A stretch of 64,000 bases of DNA. It comes from an uncultured Clostridia bacterium. Lineage in GTDB: Bacteria > Bacillota > Clostridia > Oscillospirales > Ruminococcaceae. The stretch is taken from the NCBI GenBank assembly GCA_947629905.1, contig CANRFM010000010.1, positions 21,670-85,669 on the forward strand. Direction: 5' to 3'. This document shows positions 8,383 through 16,987 of the stretch, piece after piece; within the stretch, counting starts at the first letter, position 1; each line of letters starts with the position of its first letter. The notes beneath the pieces are model-generated. The model was not told the origin of the DNA. It was given only the letters and a program-made list of their open reading frames with translations, and searched no databases. The translations under genes and the position numbers were made by a program.

Positions 8383-10242
8383 ATGCTGCATGGATACAAA
8401 ATTGCTGCTGTCTGTGTCTCCAAGATCCATGAAGCAGTCCTGATCGAATTTCTACAGTCCCTCAGTGATACGCTTGCCGCACAGAACTGGCGGGTACTTG
8501 TGTTTACGACCGGTACGGATCTGTTCTGGAAATCCAAATCCAATATGGGCGAGGAATGCATTTTCGACCTCATCGACACGGACACAACGGATGCGCTTGT
8601 CATTTTCAATGACAAAATTCTGGATATTTCCTGTCTGGAATCGATCATCTCCCGTGCGCAGGGGCATGATATTCCTGTGTTTTTCCTCAACGGTATGCGG
8701 GAAAACTGCTGCTGTGTCAATTTTGATTATAAAAAGGGCTTTGCCAATGTTGTCAGACACCTGATCGAAGTACACGGGGTGCATGATTTTCACTACATAG
8801 GCGGCTTTGAAAATAACGAGTACTCGGACGAACGCCGGGATGCCATGCGGAAAGTACTGGATGAGTATTCTATCCCGTTTGGGAACGACCGCATCAGCTA
8901 TGGCAATTTCTGGTCTGTGCCAGCAAGGGATGCAGCGAAAAAGCTCATAGACGAGCATCGTCTGCCGAGGGCAATCGTCTGTGCCAATGATACGATGGCA
9001 ATTGCCGTCTGTGTGGAGCTGCACCAGAACGGCTACCGGGTGCCGGAGGATGTGATCGTGACAGGCTTTGACGGCATTGATGCCATTCATTATTCTATCC
9101 CGACCATGACTTCGGCTTTCTGCGATTACGGGGAATTGGGTGCGGCAGTCGGCAGCCTGATCGTCCGCAGCGGAAACGGCGAAGAGATCCCCGGCAGTTT
9201 GTTCCTTGAGCCGAAGCCCCTGTTGCAGGAGTCCTGCGGCTGTCAGGCGCAGAAAGCACTGGATATGGTGGACTTCATCAACGGGCTGAATAACACCTTC
9301 AACCGCTTCCAGACGGAGGATGAACTGTTGGGGGAGATCTCCTCGAAAATTCAGGGCAGCACCACGCTTGACGAAATTCACGACCAGCTTCACCATGAAG
9401 TGTTCTACAGCATGACTGCTGTCCTCAAAAAGGAGACCATAGATTTTTCGCTCGACCCCATGCGTATCCATTCCGGAACGGCATTCGGCGAGGAAGTCTA
9501 TGTGGTGCAGGATACGGATGTGTGGGAGTCGGAGCGGCAGCTCATTCCCGTCCGTTCCCTTGTGCCGAGATTGGCAGATATGTTCCAGACGGGAAAAGCG
9601 ATCGTGTTCATTGCGCTGCATCAGATCGACATTCCGCTTGGGTATCTGAGCTTTCACTTTCAGGACTACGGCCGTCAGAGCTACCTCAAGATCAATCAGA
9701 TCGCCCTTTCCCTGAGCAGTGCCATTGCCGGTTTCCGGAATGCGCAGTATCAGAAGCACCTACAGGCGAAAGTCGATGAAATGTACAAATATGATGCCCT
9801 CACCGGGCTGTATAACCGCATTGCTTTCCTCAAACGATTCCGGCAGATGATGGAGGGGACGGTCTCCCACAGTCTGACACTGGTGCTGTGCGATCTGGAC
9901 GGGCTGAAATACATCAACGACCATTTCAGCCACACGGAAGGCGACAATGCCATAGCCGTGACAGCGAATGCACTCCACGAAGCCTGCCGGGAAGGGCTGT
10001 GCTGCCGTTACGGCGGGGATGAACTGGTCGCTGTCCTGAACCGTGCCGCAGACCCGGCAGCTTTGCGGGCAGAAATTCTGCATTTGCTGGATAGTTATAA
10101 CCAGACCTCCGGGAAACCCTATCAGGTGTCGGCAAGTATCGGCATCTACACCTCGTCATCGGAGGGCTTTGAGCAGATGTTTGAAAAGGCAGATGCCCTG
10201 ATGTATCAGGACAAAACCGGCAAGCCGCACAGGCGGACATAA
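8383..10242 (+). CDS. Periplasmic-binding-fold sensor fused to GGDEF diguanylate cyclase
   Basis: A 619-residue protein without signal peptide or membrane helix. Residues 1-285 look like the ligand-binding part of a LacI/GalR regulator (IPVFFLNG, AIVCANDTMAIAVCVEL, VIVTGFDGIDAI) but lack the N-terminal helix-turn-helix. A middle segment of about 170 residues may be a GAF-like sensor. The C-terminal 160 residues are a GGDEF domain: DALTGLYNR, the metal aspartate in LCDLDGLKYIND, and signature YGGDELV (GGDEL, a common active variant). No RxxD inhibitory site is visible. I infer a cytoplasmic enzyme making cyclic-di-GMP in response to a small ligand, perhaps a sugar. Start supported by AAAGGAGG. 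Confidence 0.82.
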   Translation: MLHGYKIAAVCVSKIHEAVLIEFLQSLSDTLAAQNWRVLVFTTGTDLFWKSKSNMGEECIFDLIDTDTTDALVIFNDKILDISCLESIISRAQGHDIPVFFLNGMRENCCCVNFDYKKGFANVVRHLIEVHGVHDFHYIGGFENNEYSDERRDAMRKVLDEYSIPFGNDRISYGNFWSVPARDAAKKLIDEHRLPRAIVCANDTMAIAVCVELHQNGYRVPEDVIVTGFDGIDAIHYSIPTMTSAFCDYGELGAAVGSLIVRSGNGEEIPGSLFLEPKPLLQESCGCQAQKALDMVDFINGLNNTFNRFQTEDELLGEISSKIQGSTTLDEIHDQLHHEVFYSMTAVLKKETIDFSLDPMRIHSGTAFGEEVYVVQDTDVWESERQLIPVRSLVPRLADMFQTGKAIVFIALHQIDIPLGYLSFHFQDYGRQSYLKINQIALSLSSAIAGFRNAQYQKHLQAKVDEMYKYDALTGLYNRIAFLKRFRQMMEGTVSHSLTLVLCDLDGLKYINDHFSHTEGDNAIAVTANALHEACREGLCCRYGGDELVAVLNRAADPAALRAEILHLLDSYNQTSGKPYQVSASIGIYTSSSEGFEQMFEKADALMYQDKTGKPHRRT

Positions 10243-10263
10243 CAGAAAATTTGAAAAAACCCC

Positions 10264-10292
10264 TTGACAAATGCGGGAAGATGTTGTATAAT
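10264..10292 (+). promoter_or_regulatory. Consensus promoter of the T-box/leuA unit
   Basis: TTGACA (10264-10269), 17-base spacer, TATAAT (10287-10292). It begins 22 bases after the GGDEF gene stop. Confidence 0.88.
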
Positions 10293-10299
10293 AGATATA

Positions 10300-10568
10300 A
10301 TAAATGCGATGATGGGAAACAATTCACAGTCTCCCGGATTTCAGAGAGCTGCCGGTCGGTGCGAGGCAGTGTCCGCCCTGTGAAATCACTCGTCCCGGAG
10401 CAGATGTGCCGAACGTCCGTCCAGTAGGTGCATACGGGTACTCCCGTTACAGAGCGATGCATTTTCAGGATGCAGCAGAGTGGGCGCTTATGCGTCAAGA
10501 AGAGTGGTACCACGGAGTGCATGACTTCGTCTCTTTTGTGTCAGTCCGGCATGAAAGAGATTTTTTTA
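10300..10568 (+). promoter_or_regulatory. T-box riboswitch leader upstream of leuA
   Basis: Leader RNA that senses uncharged tRNA. The Stem I elements are visible: CAGAGAGC, then GGTGCGAGGCAG in a hairpin, then GTGAAATCACTC around the specifier. The T-box core AGAGTGGTACCACGG is at 10501-10515. The competing terminator has stem TCTCTTT (10530-10536) pairing with AAAGAGA (10554-10560), followed by seven T (10561-10567). By alignment with remembered leaders the specifier after GAA would be ATC (isoleucine); CTC (leucine), three bases further on, is the alternative expected for leuA. Confidence 0.88.
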
Positions 10569-10606
10569 TGCCGGAAATGCAAAACTTTCAGAAAGGCGGT
10601 AATACT

Positions 10607-12271
10607 ATGGAAAACTACCAGAAGTACACAAGACAGTATTTCGATGTCGTGGATCCGCCCATGCGCTGGGCAAAAAAATCTTACATCGATAAAGCCCCCT
10701 TATGGTGCAGCGTTGACCTGCGGGACGGCAATCAGGCGCTCATCATCCCGATGAGTTTAGAGGAAAAGCTGGAATTTTTCAAACTGCTGGTGCGTATCGG
10801 TTTCAAGGAAATCGAGGTCGGTTTCCCGGCAGCTTCCGAAACGGAGTACGAGTTCTGCCGTGCTCTCATCGAACAGAACCTCATCCCCGATGATGTGACC
10901 ATTCAGGTACTCACCCAGTCGAGAGAGCACATCATCGCCAAGACCTACGAGGCACTGCGGGGCTGCAAGAACGCCATCGTACACCTCTACAACTCGACCT
11001 CCCTTGCACAGCGGGAACAGGTATTCCGCAAGAGCAAGGAGGAAATCATCGACATTGCCGTATTCGGGGCAAAGCTCTGCAAGGAGTACCGGGAAAAGAC
11101 ACCGGGTAATTTCCGGTTTGAGTACTCGCCGGAGAGCTTTACCGGAACAGAGCCGGAATTTGCAGCCGAGATCTGCAATGCCGTCCTCGACATCTGGCAG
11201 CCCACACCGGAGGATAAGGTCATCATCAACCTCCCTGTCACGGTCTCCCACTCCATGCCGCACGTCTACGCCAACCAGATCGAGTATATGTGCGACCACC
11301 TGAAAAACCGGGAGAACGTCATCGTTTCGCTCCACCCGCACAACGACAGAGGGTGCGCCGTGGCAGACAGCGAAATGGGACTGCTTGCCGGGGCAGACCG
11401 GATCGAGGGAACGCTGTTCGGCAACGGGGAACGCACGGGCAATGTGGACATTGTGACCCTTGCCCTGAATATGTTCTCCCAAGGCGTTGACCCGGAACTG
11501 GACTTCTCCAACCTCCCGGAACTGACGGAACTCTACGAGCGTGTGACACGGATGCAGGTCTACGACCGCCAGCCCTACAGCGGCAAGCTGGTCTTTGCGG
11601 CGTTCAGCGGTTCGCATCAGGATGCCATTGCCAAGGGCATGAAGTGGCGTGAAGAAAAGCAGTGCAGCACGTGGACAGTACCCTACCTGCCCATCGACCC
11701 GACCGATGTGGGGCGTGTTTACGAAGCGGATGTCATTCGCATCAACAGCCAGTCCGGCAAGGGCGGTATCGGCTATCTGCTCGAAACGCAGTTCGGGCTT
11801 GACCTGCCCAAGAAGATGCGGGAGGAGTTCGGCTATATCGTCAAGGGCATTTCCGACCACGCCCACAAGGAACTGCTTCCGGCAGAGGTGCACGAGATTT
11901 TCGAGACGACCTATGTCAATATCCGGACACCGCTCGAATATCAGGAAATTCACTACGTCCAGAAGAACGGCATTCAGGCAGCTGTCACCCTCACCCAAAG
12001 CGGCGAGTCGTACACCATCAAGGCAGACGGCACGGGCAGACTGGATGCGGTGAGCAACGCCCTCAAGGCATTCTTGGGGAAGAAATTCACCATCCAGACC
12101 TACACGGAGCACGCACTGACGGTTTCTTCGCAGTCCGATGCGGTATCCTATGTGGCAATTGAAGCGGACGGCAAGCTTTACTGGGGTGTCGGCATCAAGC
12201 GTGACATCACGGATTCTTCCGTTGCGGCACTGTTCAGTGCGCTCAACCGGTGGTTATCTGTAACAAAATGA
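10607..12271 (+). CDS. leuA: 2-isopropylmalate synthase (long form)
   Basis: Condenses 2-oxoisovalerate with acetyl-CoA, the committed step of leucine synthesis. The 554 residues match the longer LeuA class with a C-terminal regulatory domain. Visible are the catalytic opening SVDLRDGNQAL, GFKEIEVGFPAAS, the metal-binding HPHNDRGCAVAD, LFGNGERTGNVD, and a LeuA-dimer domain in the last 130 residues, normally the leucine feedback site. The start at 10607 follows AAAGGCGG; the track start at 10406 would translate the T-box leader and is rejected. Expression is likely controlled by premature termination in the leader. Confidence 0.93.
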   Translation: MENYQKYTRQYFDVVDPPMRWAKKSYIDKAPLWCSVDLRDGNQALIIPMSLEEKLEFFKLLVRIGFKEIEVGFPAASETEYEFCRALIEQNLIPDDVTIQVLTQSREHIIAKTYEALRGCKNAIVHLYNSTSLAQREQVFRKSKEEIIDIAVFGAKLCKEYREKTPGNFRFEYSPESFTGTEPEFAAEICNAVLDIWQPTPEDKVIINLPVTVSHSMPHVYANQIEYMCDHLKNRENVIVSLHPHNDRGCAVADSEMGLLAGADRIEGTLFGNGERTGNVDIVTLALNMFSQGVDPELDFSNLPELTELYERVTRMQVYDRQPYSGKLVFAAFSGSHQDAIAKGMKWREEKQCSTWTVPYLPIDPTDVGRVYEADVIRINSQSGKGGIGYLLETQFGLDLPKKMREEFGYIVKGISDHAHKELLPAEVHEIFETTYVNIRTPLEYQEIHYVQKNGIQAAVTLTQSGESYTIKADGTGRLDAVSNALKAFLGKKFTIQTYTEHALTVSSQSDAVSYVAIEADGKLYWGVGIKRDITDSSVAALFSALNRWLSVTK

Positions 12272-12278
12272 CACACAA

Positions 12279-12307
12279 AAAAAGGGGCGGCGCTGCTGCC
12301 CCTTTTT
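12279..12307 (+). terminator. Rho-independent terminator after leuA
   Basis: Stem AAAAAGGGGC / GCCCCTTTTT. It lies between the leuA stop and the GH2 ribosome binding site, which starts only a few bases later, so read-through could still feed the next gene. Confidence 0.8.
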
Positions 12308-12319
12308 CAGGAGGATAAT

Positions 12320-14986
12320 ATGCTTGAAAAGCTTCAGCTTGACGGAGAATGGGCATTTCTTGCCGACGAGGCGGAACGCTTTGCGGGCTTTGCCCCGGCA
12401 GCGGAGGATTTTGCCGACACCATACAGCTCCCCGGCACAACCGCACAGAATCACAAAGGCACCCCGAACCCGAACCGGGAGGACGGCTGCCTGACCGAGC
12501 TGTATCCCTTTGCCGGGAACGCATGGTTCCGACGTGTTGTAAATATCCCGGAATCCTGCCGGGGGCAGCACACAGAGCTGTTTCTGGAGCGCACCCGCCT
12601 GACAAGCCTGTGGGTGAACGGCAGCTTTGCCGGCACGCAGAACAGCCTTTGTACGCCGCATCGCTATGATATTTCCCGCTTTCTTGCAGACGGCAAAGCG
12701 GAACTCATCCTCTGCGTCAACAATACCCACTACCCGACCAAAGGCGGACACATGACCTCTCCCGACACGCAGACGAACTGGAACGGCATCACTGGGCGCA
12801 TGGAACTGCAATTCTCCGCACCGGATAGAATTGTCTCCGTGAAAGCTGTCCCGGAACTGCCCGGCGACCTGCGGCTTTTCCTGCGCACGGAAGGACACGT
12901 GGAGAGCTGCATTGCGGAGGGCGAATGGCTCGGCGAACAGGGGCGCATGGCATTGATACCCGCAAGAACGCTGCACATCCGGAACGGCACGGCACTCCTC
13001 TCCCTTGGGGAAAATGCCCCCGTCTGGGATGAATATACCCCCGTTATCGCCCGCATCCGGCTGCGGTTGCAAAATGGCGAATGCTTCACGTTTGAAACCG
13101 GACTGACTGACTTCCGGGCGGAGGGGATGCACTTCCTGAGCAAGGGCAGGCAAGTCATGCTCCGGGGCAAGCATGACGGCATGAGCTTTCCGCTGACGGG
13201 TGCAGCGCCGACGGATTTAGAAAGCTGGCTGCATATCTTCCGCACCGCCAAGACCTACGGCATCAATCACTACCGGTTTCACACGTGCTGCCCGCCGGAA
13301 GCGGCATTTGCGGCTGCCGACCGGACGGGGGTCTGGTTGCAGCCTGAAATTCCGTTCTGGGGCACAATGCAAGCCCCCGGTGAGGAGGGCTATGACCCGC
13401 AGGAACAGGCATACCTGATCGCAGAGGGTAGGCGCATATTGGAAACATTCGGAAATCATCCGTCTTTCTGTCTGTTCTCCCTCGGCAATGAACTGTGGGG
13501 AAACCCCGAACGGCTTGCGGACATCCTGAAAGCGTATCATACGCAGGAACAGCGCATTTTATTTACGCAGGGGAGCAATAATTTCCAGTTCTGCCCGGTG
13601 TTCCTGCCGGAGGATGATTATTTCACGGGAGCAAGACTAAACAGGCAAAGGCTGCTGCGGGGCAGCTGTGCTTCCTGTGATCAGCCATTCGGGCACGTGC
13701 AGACGGAACGCCCGGCTACGCTGCACAGCTATGACCCGCTGATCTGTCCCGAAAATCAGCCCCACCCGGAAAAGCCCATTCTTGCCCACGAGATCAGGCA
13801 GTACTGTATGTACCCGGACTTCACGGAGATCCCGCAGTACACCGGTGTCCTGCAAGCCCGGAATTACGAGATTTTCCGGGAACGGCTGCAAGCGGCAGGC
13901 ATGGGGGAACAGGCGGAGGACTTCTTCCGGTGTTCCGGGCAGCTTGCCGTGCAGTGCTACAAAGCGGAAATCGAAGCCGCTATGCGTTCGGCACTGATTT
14001 CAGGCTTTCATCTGCTCGATTTGCAGGATTTTCAGGGGCAGGGTACGGCAGTGGTCGGCATCCTCAATGCCTTTCTAAAAAACAAAGGGCTTGTCACCCC
14101 AGAGGTCTGGCGGGGCTTCTGCTCCGATGCCGTGCTGTTGGGGGAATTTGAGGACTACTGCGTGACGGATGCGCTGCGGATGACCATTCAGCTTCGCTAT
14201 CACCGTCCCCAGCCCCTGCAAGACAAGCTCCGCTACACGGTAGAGCGTGAGGGTATCTGCCTGTACAGCGGTGAAATGGCGGTGAAAATTCACGGGCAGG
14301 GTTTGTTCACGCTTGGCAGCTTTTCCGTGCAGCTTCCGCCCGTGGAGGAAATTCAGCCCGTCACCGTGAAGCTTCATCTTCCGCAGACGGAAAACACCTA
14401 CACCCTGTATCAGATACCCGACACGACTATGCCGGCAGGACAGGCAGAGGGTGTCTGCGTGACTACCCACCTGAAAGAAGCGGAGGCGGCTTTACAGAGC
14501 GGCGGTACAGTCCTGTTCCTGCCCGAAAAACTGAAACAAAGCATCCCCGGTGCTTATTGTACGGATTTCTGGTGCTATCCGATGTTCCGTTCGATTTCGG
14601 AAAGCATGGGGTCGGAGCTGCCTGTGGGTACGCTCGGACTTTGCATTGCAGCGGAACACCCGGCACTGCGTGGTTTCGGGAGTGAGACCTACACGACCCC
14701 CCAATGGTATGAGCTCATCACCCATGCCGATTTTGCCGTTTTAGACGGACTGCCGGTGCAGCCTATTGTACAGGGGATCGACAATTTTGCACGCAATCAC
14801 AAACTCGGACTGCTGTTCTCGTGTCAAGTCGGCAGCGGAAAGCTGCTAATCTGCACGGCAAGGCTTGCGGAATGCAGCCGCCCGGAATCCGCATGGTTTC
14901 TGCGTGGGCTGCTGCGGTATGCCGCATCGGAAGAATTTCAGCCCGAAGCGACCCTGACACCCGATGCACTGAAAAGCCTATGCTAA
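12320..14986 (+). CDS. Glycoside hydrolase family 2-like enzyme (beta-galactosidase/glucuronidase type)
   Basis: An 888-residue protein without signal peptide, so probably cytoplasmic. The N-terminal 180 residues fit the GH2 sugar-binding domain (LELFLERTRL-like region, VNGSFAG, NNTHYPTKGG). An Ig-like sandwich follows, then a TIM barrel: NHYRFHTCCPPEAAF, the acid/base region CLFSLGNELWG (Asn-Glu), and a plausible nucleophile Glu in ILAHEIRQY. The last 250 residues are an extra beta-rich region of unclear role. GH2 members remove beta-linked Gal, Man, GlcA or related residues; the exact substrate cannot be read off. AGGAGG lies just upstream of the ATG. Confidence 0.8.
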   Translation: MLEKLQLDGEWAFLADEAERFAGFAPAAEDFADTIQLPGTTAQNHKGTPNPNREDGCLTELYPFAGNAWFRRVVNIPESCRGQHTELFLERTRLTSLWVNGSFAGTQNSLCTPHRYDISRFLADGKAELILCVNNTHYPTKGGHMTSPDTQTNWNGITGRMELQFSAPDRIVSVKAVPELPGDLRLFLRTEGHVESCIAEGEWLGEQGRMALIPARTLHIRNGTALLSLGENAPVWDEYTPVIARIRLRLQNGECFTFETGLTDFRAEGMHFLSKGRQVMLRGKHDGMSFPLTGAAPTDLESWLHIFRTAKTYGINHYRFHTCCPPEAAFAAADRTGVWLQPEIPFWGTMQAPGEEGYDPQEQAYLIAEGRRILETFGNHPSFCLFSLGNELWGNPERLADILKAYHTQEQRILFTQGSNNFQFCPVFLPEDDYFTGARLNRQRLLRGSCASCDQPFGHVQTERPATLHSYDPLICPENQPHPEKPILAHEIRQYCMYPDFTEIPQYTGVLQARNYEIFRERLQAAGMGEQAEDFFRCSGQLAVQCYKAEIEAAMRSALISGFHLLDLQDFQGQGTAVVGILNAFLKNKGLVTPEVWRGFCSDAVLLGEFEDYCVTDALRMTIQLRYHRPQPLQDKLRYTVEREGICLYSGEMAVKIHGQGLFTLGSFSVQLPPVEEIQPVTVKLHLPQTENTYTLYQIPDTTMPAGQAEGVCVTTHLKEAEAALQSGGTVLFLPEKLKQSIPGAYCTDFWCYPMFRSISESMGSELPVGTLGLCIAAEHPALRGFGSETYTTPQWYELITHADFAVLDGLPVQPIVQGIDNFARNHKLGLLFSCQVGSGKLLICTARLAECSRPESAWFLRGLLRYAASEEFQPEATLTPDALKSLC

Positions 14987-15103
14987 GCCACGCAAACGCC
15001 GCTTAGATTATGCATTCACCTTTTTCTCCGGATGTCATACTATGTACTATGGACGGCGGAAGAAACGCCTTCCAAATACAATAGACTAAAGGAGTTACGA
15101 CTT

Positions 15104-15241
15104 ATGAACGGATGCTTTGATGGTGGTTGCTGCTGGATCATTATCCTGCTCATTCTTGTTTGCTGCTGCTGCGGCAACAACAATGGCTGCGGGTGCGGCT
15201 GCAATAACAACAACAACAACGGTTGCGGCTGCGGCTGCTGA
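15104..15241 (+). CDS. 45-residue Cys/Asn/Gly-rich small membrane-like peptide
   Basis: The true start is the ATG at 15104, with AAAGGAG spaced about 9 bases upstream, rather than the track start at 15032. The peptide begins MNGCFDGGCC, continues with a hydrophobic stretch (WIIILLILV), then CCCC and blocks of Asn and GCGCGC. It has 13 cysteines in 45 residues. Small Cys-rich proteins of this general kind are common in Ruminococcus and other Clostridia (some carry a chorion-like high-cysteine label in databases, from memory), with no established role. A terminator follows immediately, so this is a complete unit. Confidence 0.65.
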   Translation: MNGCFDGGCCWIIILLILVCCCCGNNNGCGCGCNNNNNNGCGCGC

Positions 15242-15255
15242 CCCACGTGCAGAGA

Positions 15256-15284
15256 AGCCCTGTTCCGGATGGAGCAGGGCTTTC
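15256..15284 (+). terminator. Terminator after the Cys-rich peptide gene
   Basis: Stem AGCCCTGTTCC / GGAGCAGGGCT (one G-T pair), followed by TTTCT. Confidence 0.8.
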
Positions 15285-15310
15285 TGCTGTGTTTCAGGAC
15301 GTTCTGCCAT

Positions 15311-15340
15311 AAAAAAGGTGCAGCGGAAAATCGCTGCACC
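15311..15340 (-). terminator. Terminator of the leftward thrH gene
   Basis: On the minus strand, stem GGTGCAGCG / CGCTGCACC with a 6-base loop, then TTTTTT. Confidence 0.85.
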
Positions 15341-15347
15341 CTTTCGT

Positions 15348-15947
15348 TTATTTCACTGCCCGGATAGCTGCCAACAGGTCGTCAAATTCCTCGAATGCCG
15401 GGATCTCCGGGTGTTCCTGCCGGATCTGCGGTGTGCTCCGGAACAGGAAGCCTGCCTTGCTTGCTTGGATCATGGCAAGGTCATTAAAGCTGTCTCCGGC
15501 GGCGATCGTCTCAAAGCCGACAGACTGGAGTGCCTTGACGGTCGTGAGCTTGGATTTTTCGCAGCGCATCTGATAGCCGGTGATCTCCCCGTTTTCCGCA
15601 ACGATCAGGGAATTGCAGAACAGGGTTGGATAGCCTAACTTCTTCATCAGCGGCATGGCAAACTGCGTGAATGTGTCGCTTAAGATCAACACCTGCCCTT
15701 CTGCCCGCAGGGCATCGAGAAATGCCTTTGCACCGGGCATGGGGTCGATTTTGGCAATGGTCTCCTGAATTTCTTTCAGCCCCAGTTTATGTTCTTTGAG
15801 TATGGCAAGGCGATACTGCATGAGCTTGTCATAGTCCGGTTCGTCACGGGTCGTTCTGCGCAGTTCCGGAATGCCGCTTGCTTCCGCAAAGGCGATCCAG
15901 ATCTCCGGAACGAGTACCCCTTCCATATCCAGACAGGTAATGTTCAT
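15348..15947 (-). CDS. thrH: ThrH: phosphoserine phosphatase / homoserine phosphotransferase (HAD family)
   Basis: A 199-residue HAD-superfamily protein whose opening CLDMEGVLVPEIWIAFAEAS matches the ThrH family (DxE variant of the HAD nucleophile motif followed by LVPEIW). Later motifs are VLILSDTF and AAGDSFNDLAM. Characterised ThrH dephosphorylates phosphoserine and can pass the phosphate to homoserine, making O-phosphohomoserine. It is just downstream of thrB on the same strand but has its own promoter (15991-16019). It can therefore supply either serine or a second route to the threonine precursor. AGGAGG precedes the start. Confidence 0.9.
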   Translation of the reverse strand: MNITCLDMEGVLVPEIWIAFAEASGIPELRRTTRDEPDYDKLMQYRLAILKEHKLGLKEIQETIAKIDPMPGAKAFLDALRAEGQVLILSDTFTQFAMPLMKKLGYPTLFCNSLIVAENGEITGYQMRCEKSKLTTVKALQSVGFETIAAGDSFNDLAMIQASKAGFLFRSTPQIRQEHPEIPAFEEFDDLLAAIRAVK

Positions 15948-15990
15948 CTTCCATTCCTCCTAATTATTTTTCAGGGAAAACCCTCTTCAT

Positions 15991-16019
15991 AGTATACCAC
16001 ATCCCGGAAAAAATTGCAA
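15991..16019 (-). promoter_or_regulatory. Promoter of thrH
   Basis: On the minus strand, TTGCAA (16014-16019), 17-base spacer, TATACT (15991-15996). Confidence 0.75.
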
Positions 16020-16025
16020 CCGATT

Positions 16026-16934
16026 TTAATGAATTTCCGGTGTTGTTTTTTGCAGGGTACAGCCTGCATTGTCAATGCTCAGCTCCAGCACCTGCCAGCC
16101 TTTCATGCCGGCATTGTCCAGAGAAAACCGCAGTTTTCCGGCAAAATAGGCATTGTCCTCGTCTGCGATCGCCATTACCGTAGGACCTGCCCCGGAAATG
16201 TATACGGCATATGCTCCGTGTGCGTAGGCAATGTCAAACACCTCCCGTGCCCGTGGGATGAGTGCCATCCGGTAGGGCTGGTGCAGTTTGTCATGAACTG
16301 CCGTGCGCAGGTTCTCAAACTTTCCGGTCAGGAGAGAGGCGGAGAACAGGGCTGCCCGTGACAGATTATAGACCGCATCCTTGTGGGAAACTTCCGTGGG
16401 GAGACAGGCTCTTGCCCGTTCGGTTTTCAGCTCGAAGTCCGGGATCATTGCCGCAAAGCGGAGTTTTGTGTAGACTTCCTGCTTCACCCAGTGCACCCGC
16501 CGCCCGTCAAAGACTGCCGTCACGATACCGCCGAGCAGTGCCGGGGCAGTGTTGTCGGGGTGTCCCTCGATTTGTGCCGCAAGGTCAACAAGATCATCCG
16601 TTTGCAGCGGGTTGCCGAGGAGCTGATTCGCCCCCACAAGCCCTGCCACGATACACGCCGAACTCGAACCAAGTCCCCGTGTCATGGGAATGCGGTTCGT
16701 CTGCACCAGCCGCAGCCCTCTGAGGGTCTTGCCGCAGACCTGATACAGATCCTTTGCAGCCGTGTAGATCAGGTTGCTTTCATCCGTCGGGACGGGGGTA
16801 TTGTCTGTCGAGGAAATGGCAACCGTGTCGCATTCCTCCATTTCCACGTCATTGTAAAGCTGCAGGGCAAGCCCCAGCGCATCAAAGCCTGCGCCAAGAT
16901 TTGCACTGGTAGCGGGAATTTGCAGTTTGATCAT
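16026..16934 (-). CDS. thrB: Homoserine kinase (GHMP family)
   Basis: Phosphorylates homoserine to O-phosphohomoserine for threonine synthesis. The 302-residue length is typical. Visible are IPATSANLGAGFDALGLAL, the GHMP ATP loop TRGLGSSSACIVAG, EGHPDNTAPALLGG, and the C-terminal ISGAGPTVMAIAD. The start at 16934 is preferred over the track's 16988: a GGGG-type ribosome binding site precedes it and the family begins MIKLQIPATSANLG. The 53-base gap from the upstream yfhO-like gene shows no clear promoter, so it may be co-transcribed with it. Confidence 0.95.
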   Translation of the reverse strand: MIKLQIPATSANLGAGFDALGLALQLYNDVEMEECDTVAISSTDNTPVPTDESNLIYTAAKDLYQVCGKTLRGLRLVQTNRIPMTRGLGSSSACIVAGLVGANQLLGNPLQTDDLVDLAAQIEGHPDNTAPALLGGIVTAVFDGRRVHWVKQEVYTKLRFAAMIPDFELKTERARACLPTEVSHKDAVYNLSRAALFSASLLTGKFENLRTAVHDKLHQPYRMALIPRAREVFDIAYAHGAYAVYISGAGPTVMAIADEDNAYFAGKLRFSLDNAGMKGWQVLELSIDNAGCTLQKTTPEIH

Positions 16935-16987
16935 GGTATCATCCCCTTTTTGACAGGATATTCCGGCAAGCCGGAGAGGGTGACGCA

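Noticed and set aside
10757-12112. 451-codon minus-strand ORF opposite leuA
   Set aside because: Antisense shadow; leuA is certain by motifs and no start signal exists for the opposite frame.
12254-13174. 306-codon minus-strand ORF over the leuA/GH2 junction
   Set aside because: It reads through a terminator and the GH2 ribosome binding site; no independent support.
15040-15339. Minus-strand ORFs rich in Pro/Gln/Leu or Ala/Val opposite the Cys-rich peptide
   Set aside because: These are the complement of the AAC/GGCTGC repeats and contain a terminator; they have no start signal.
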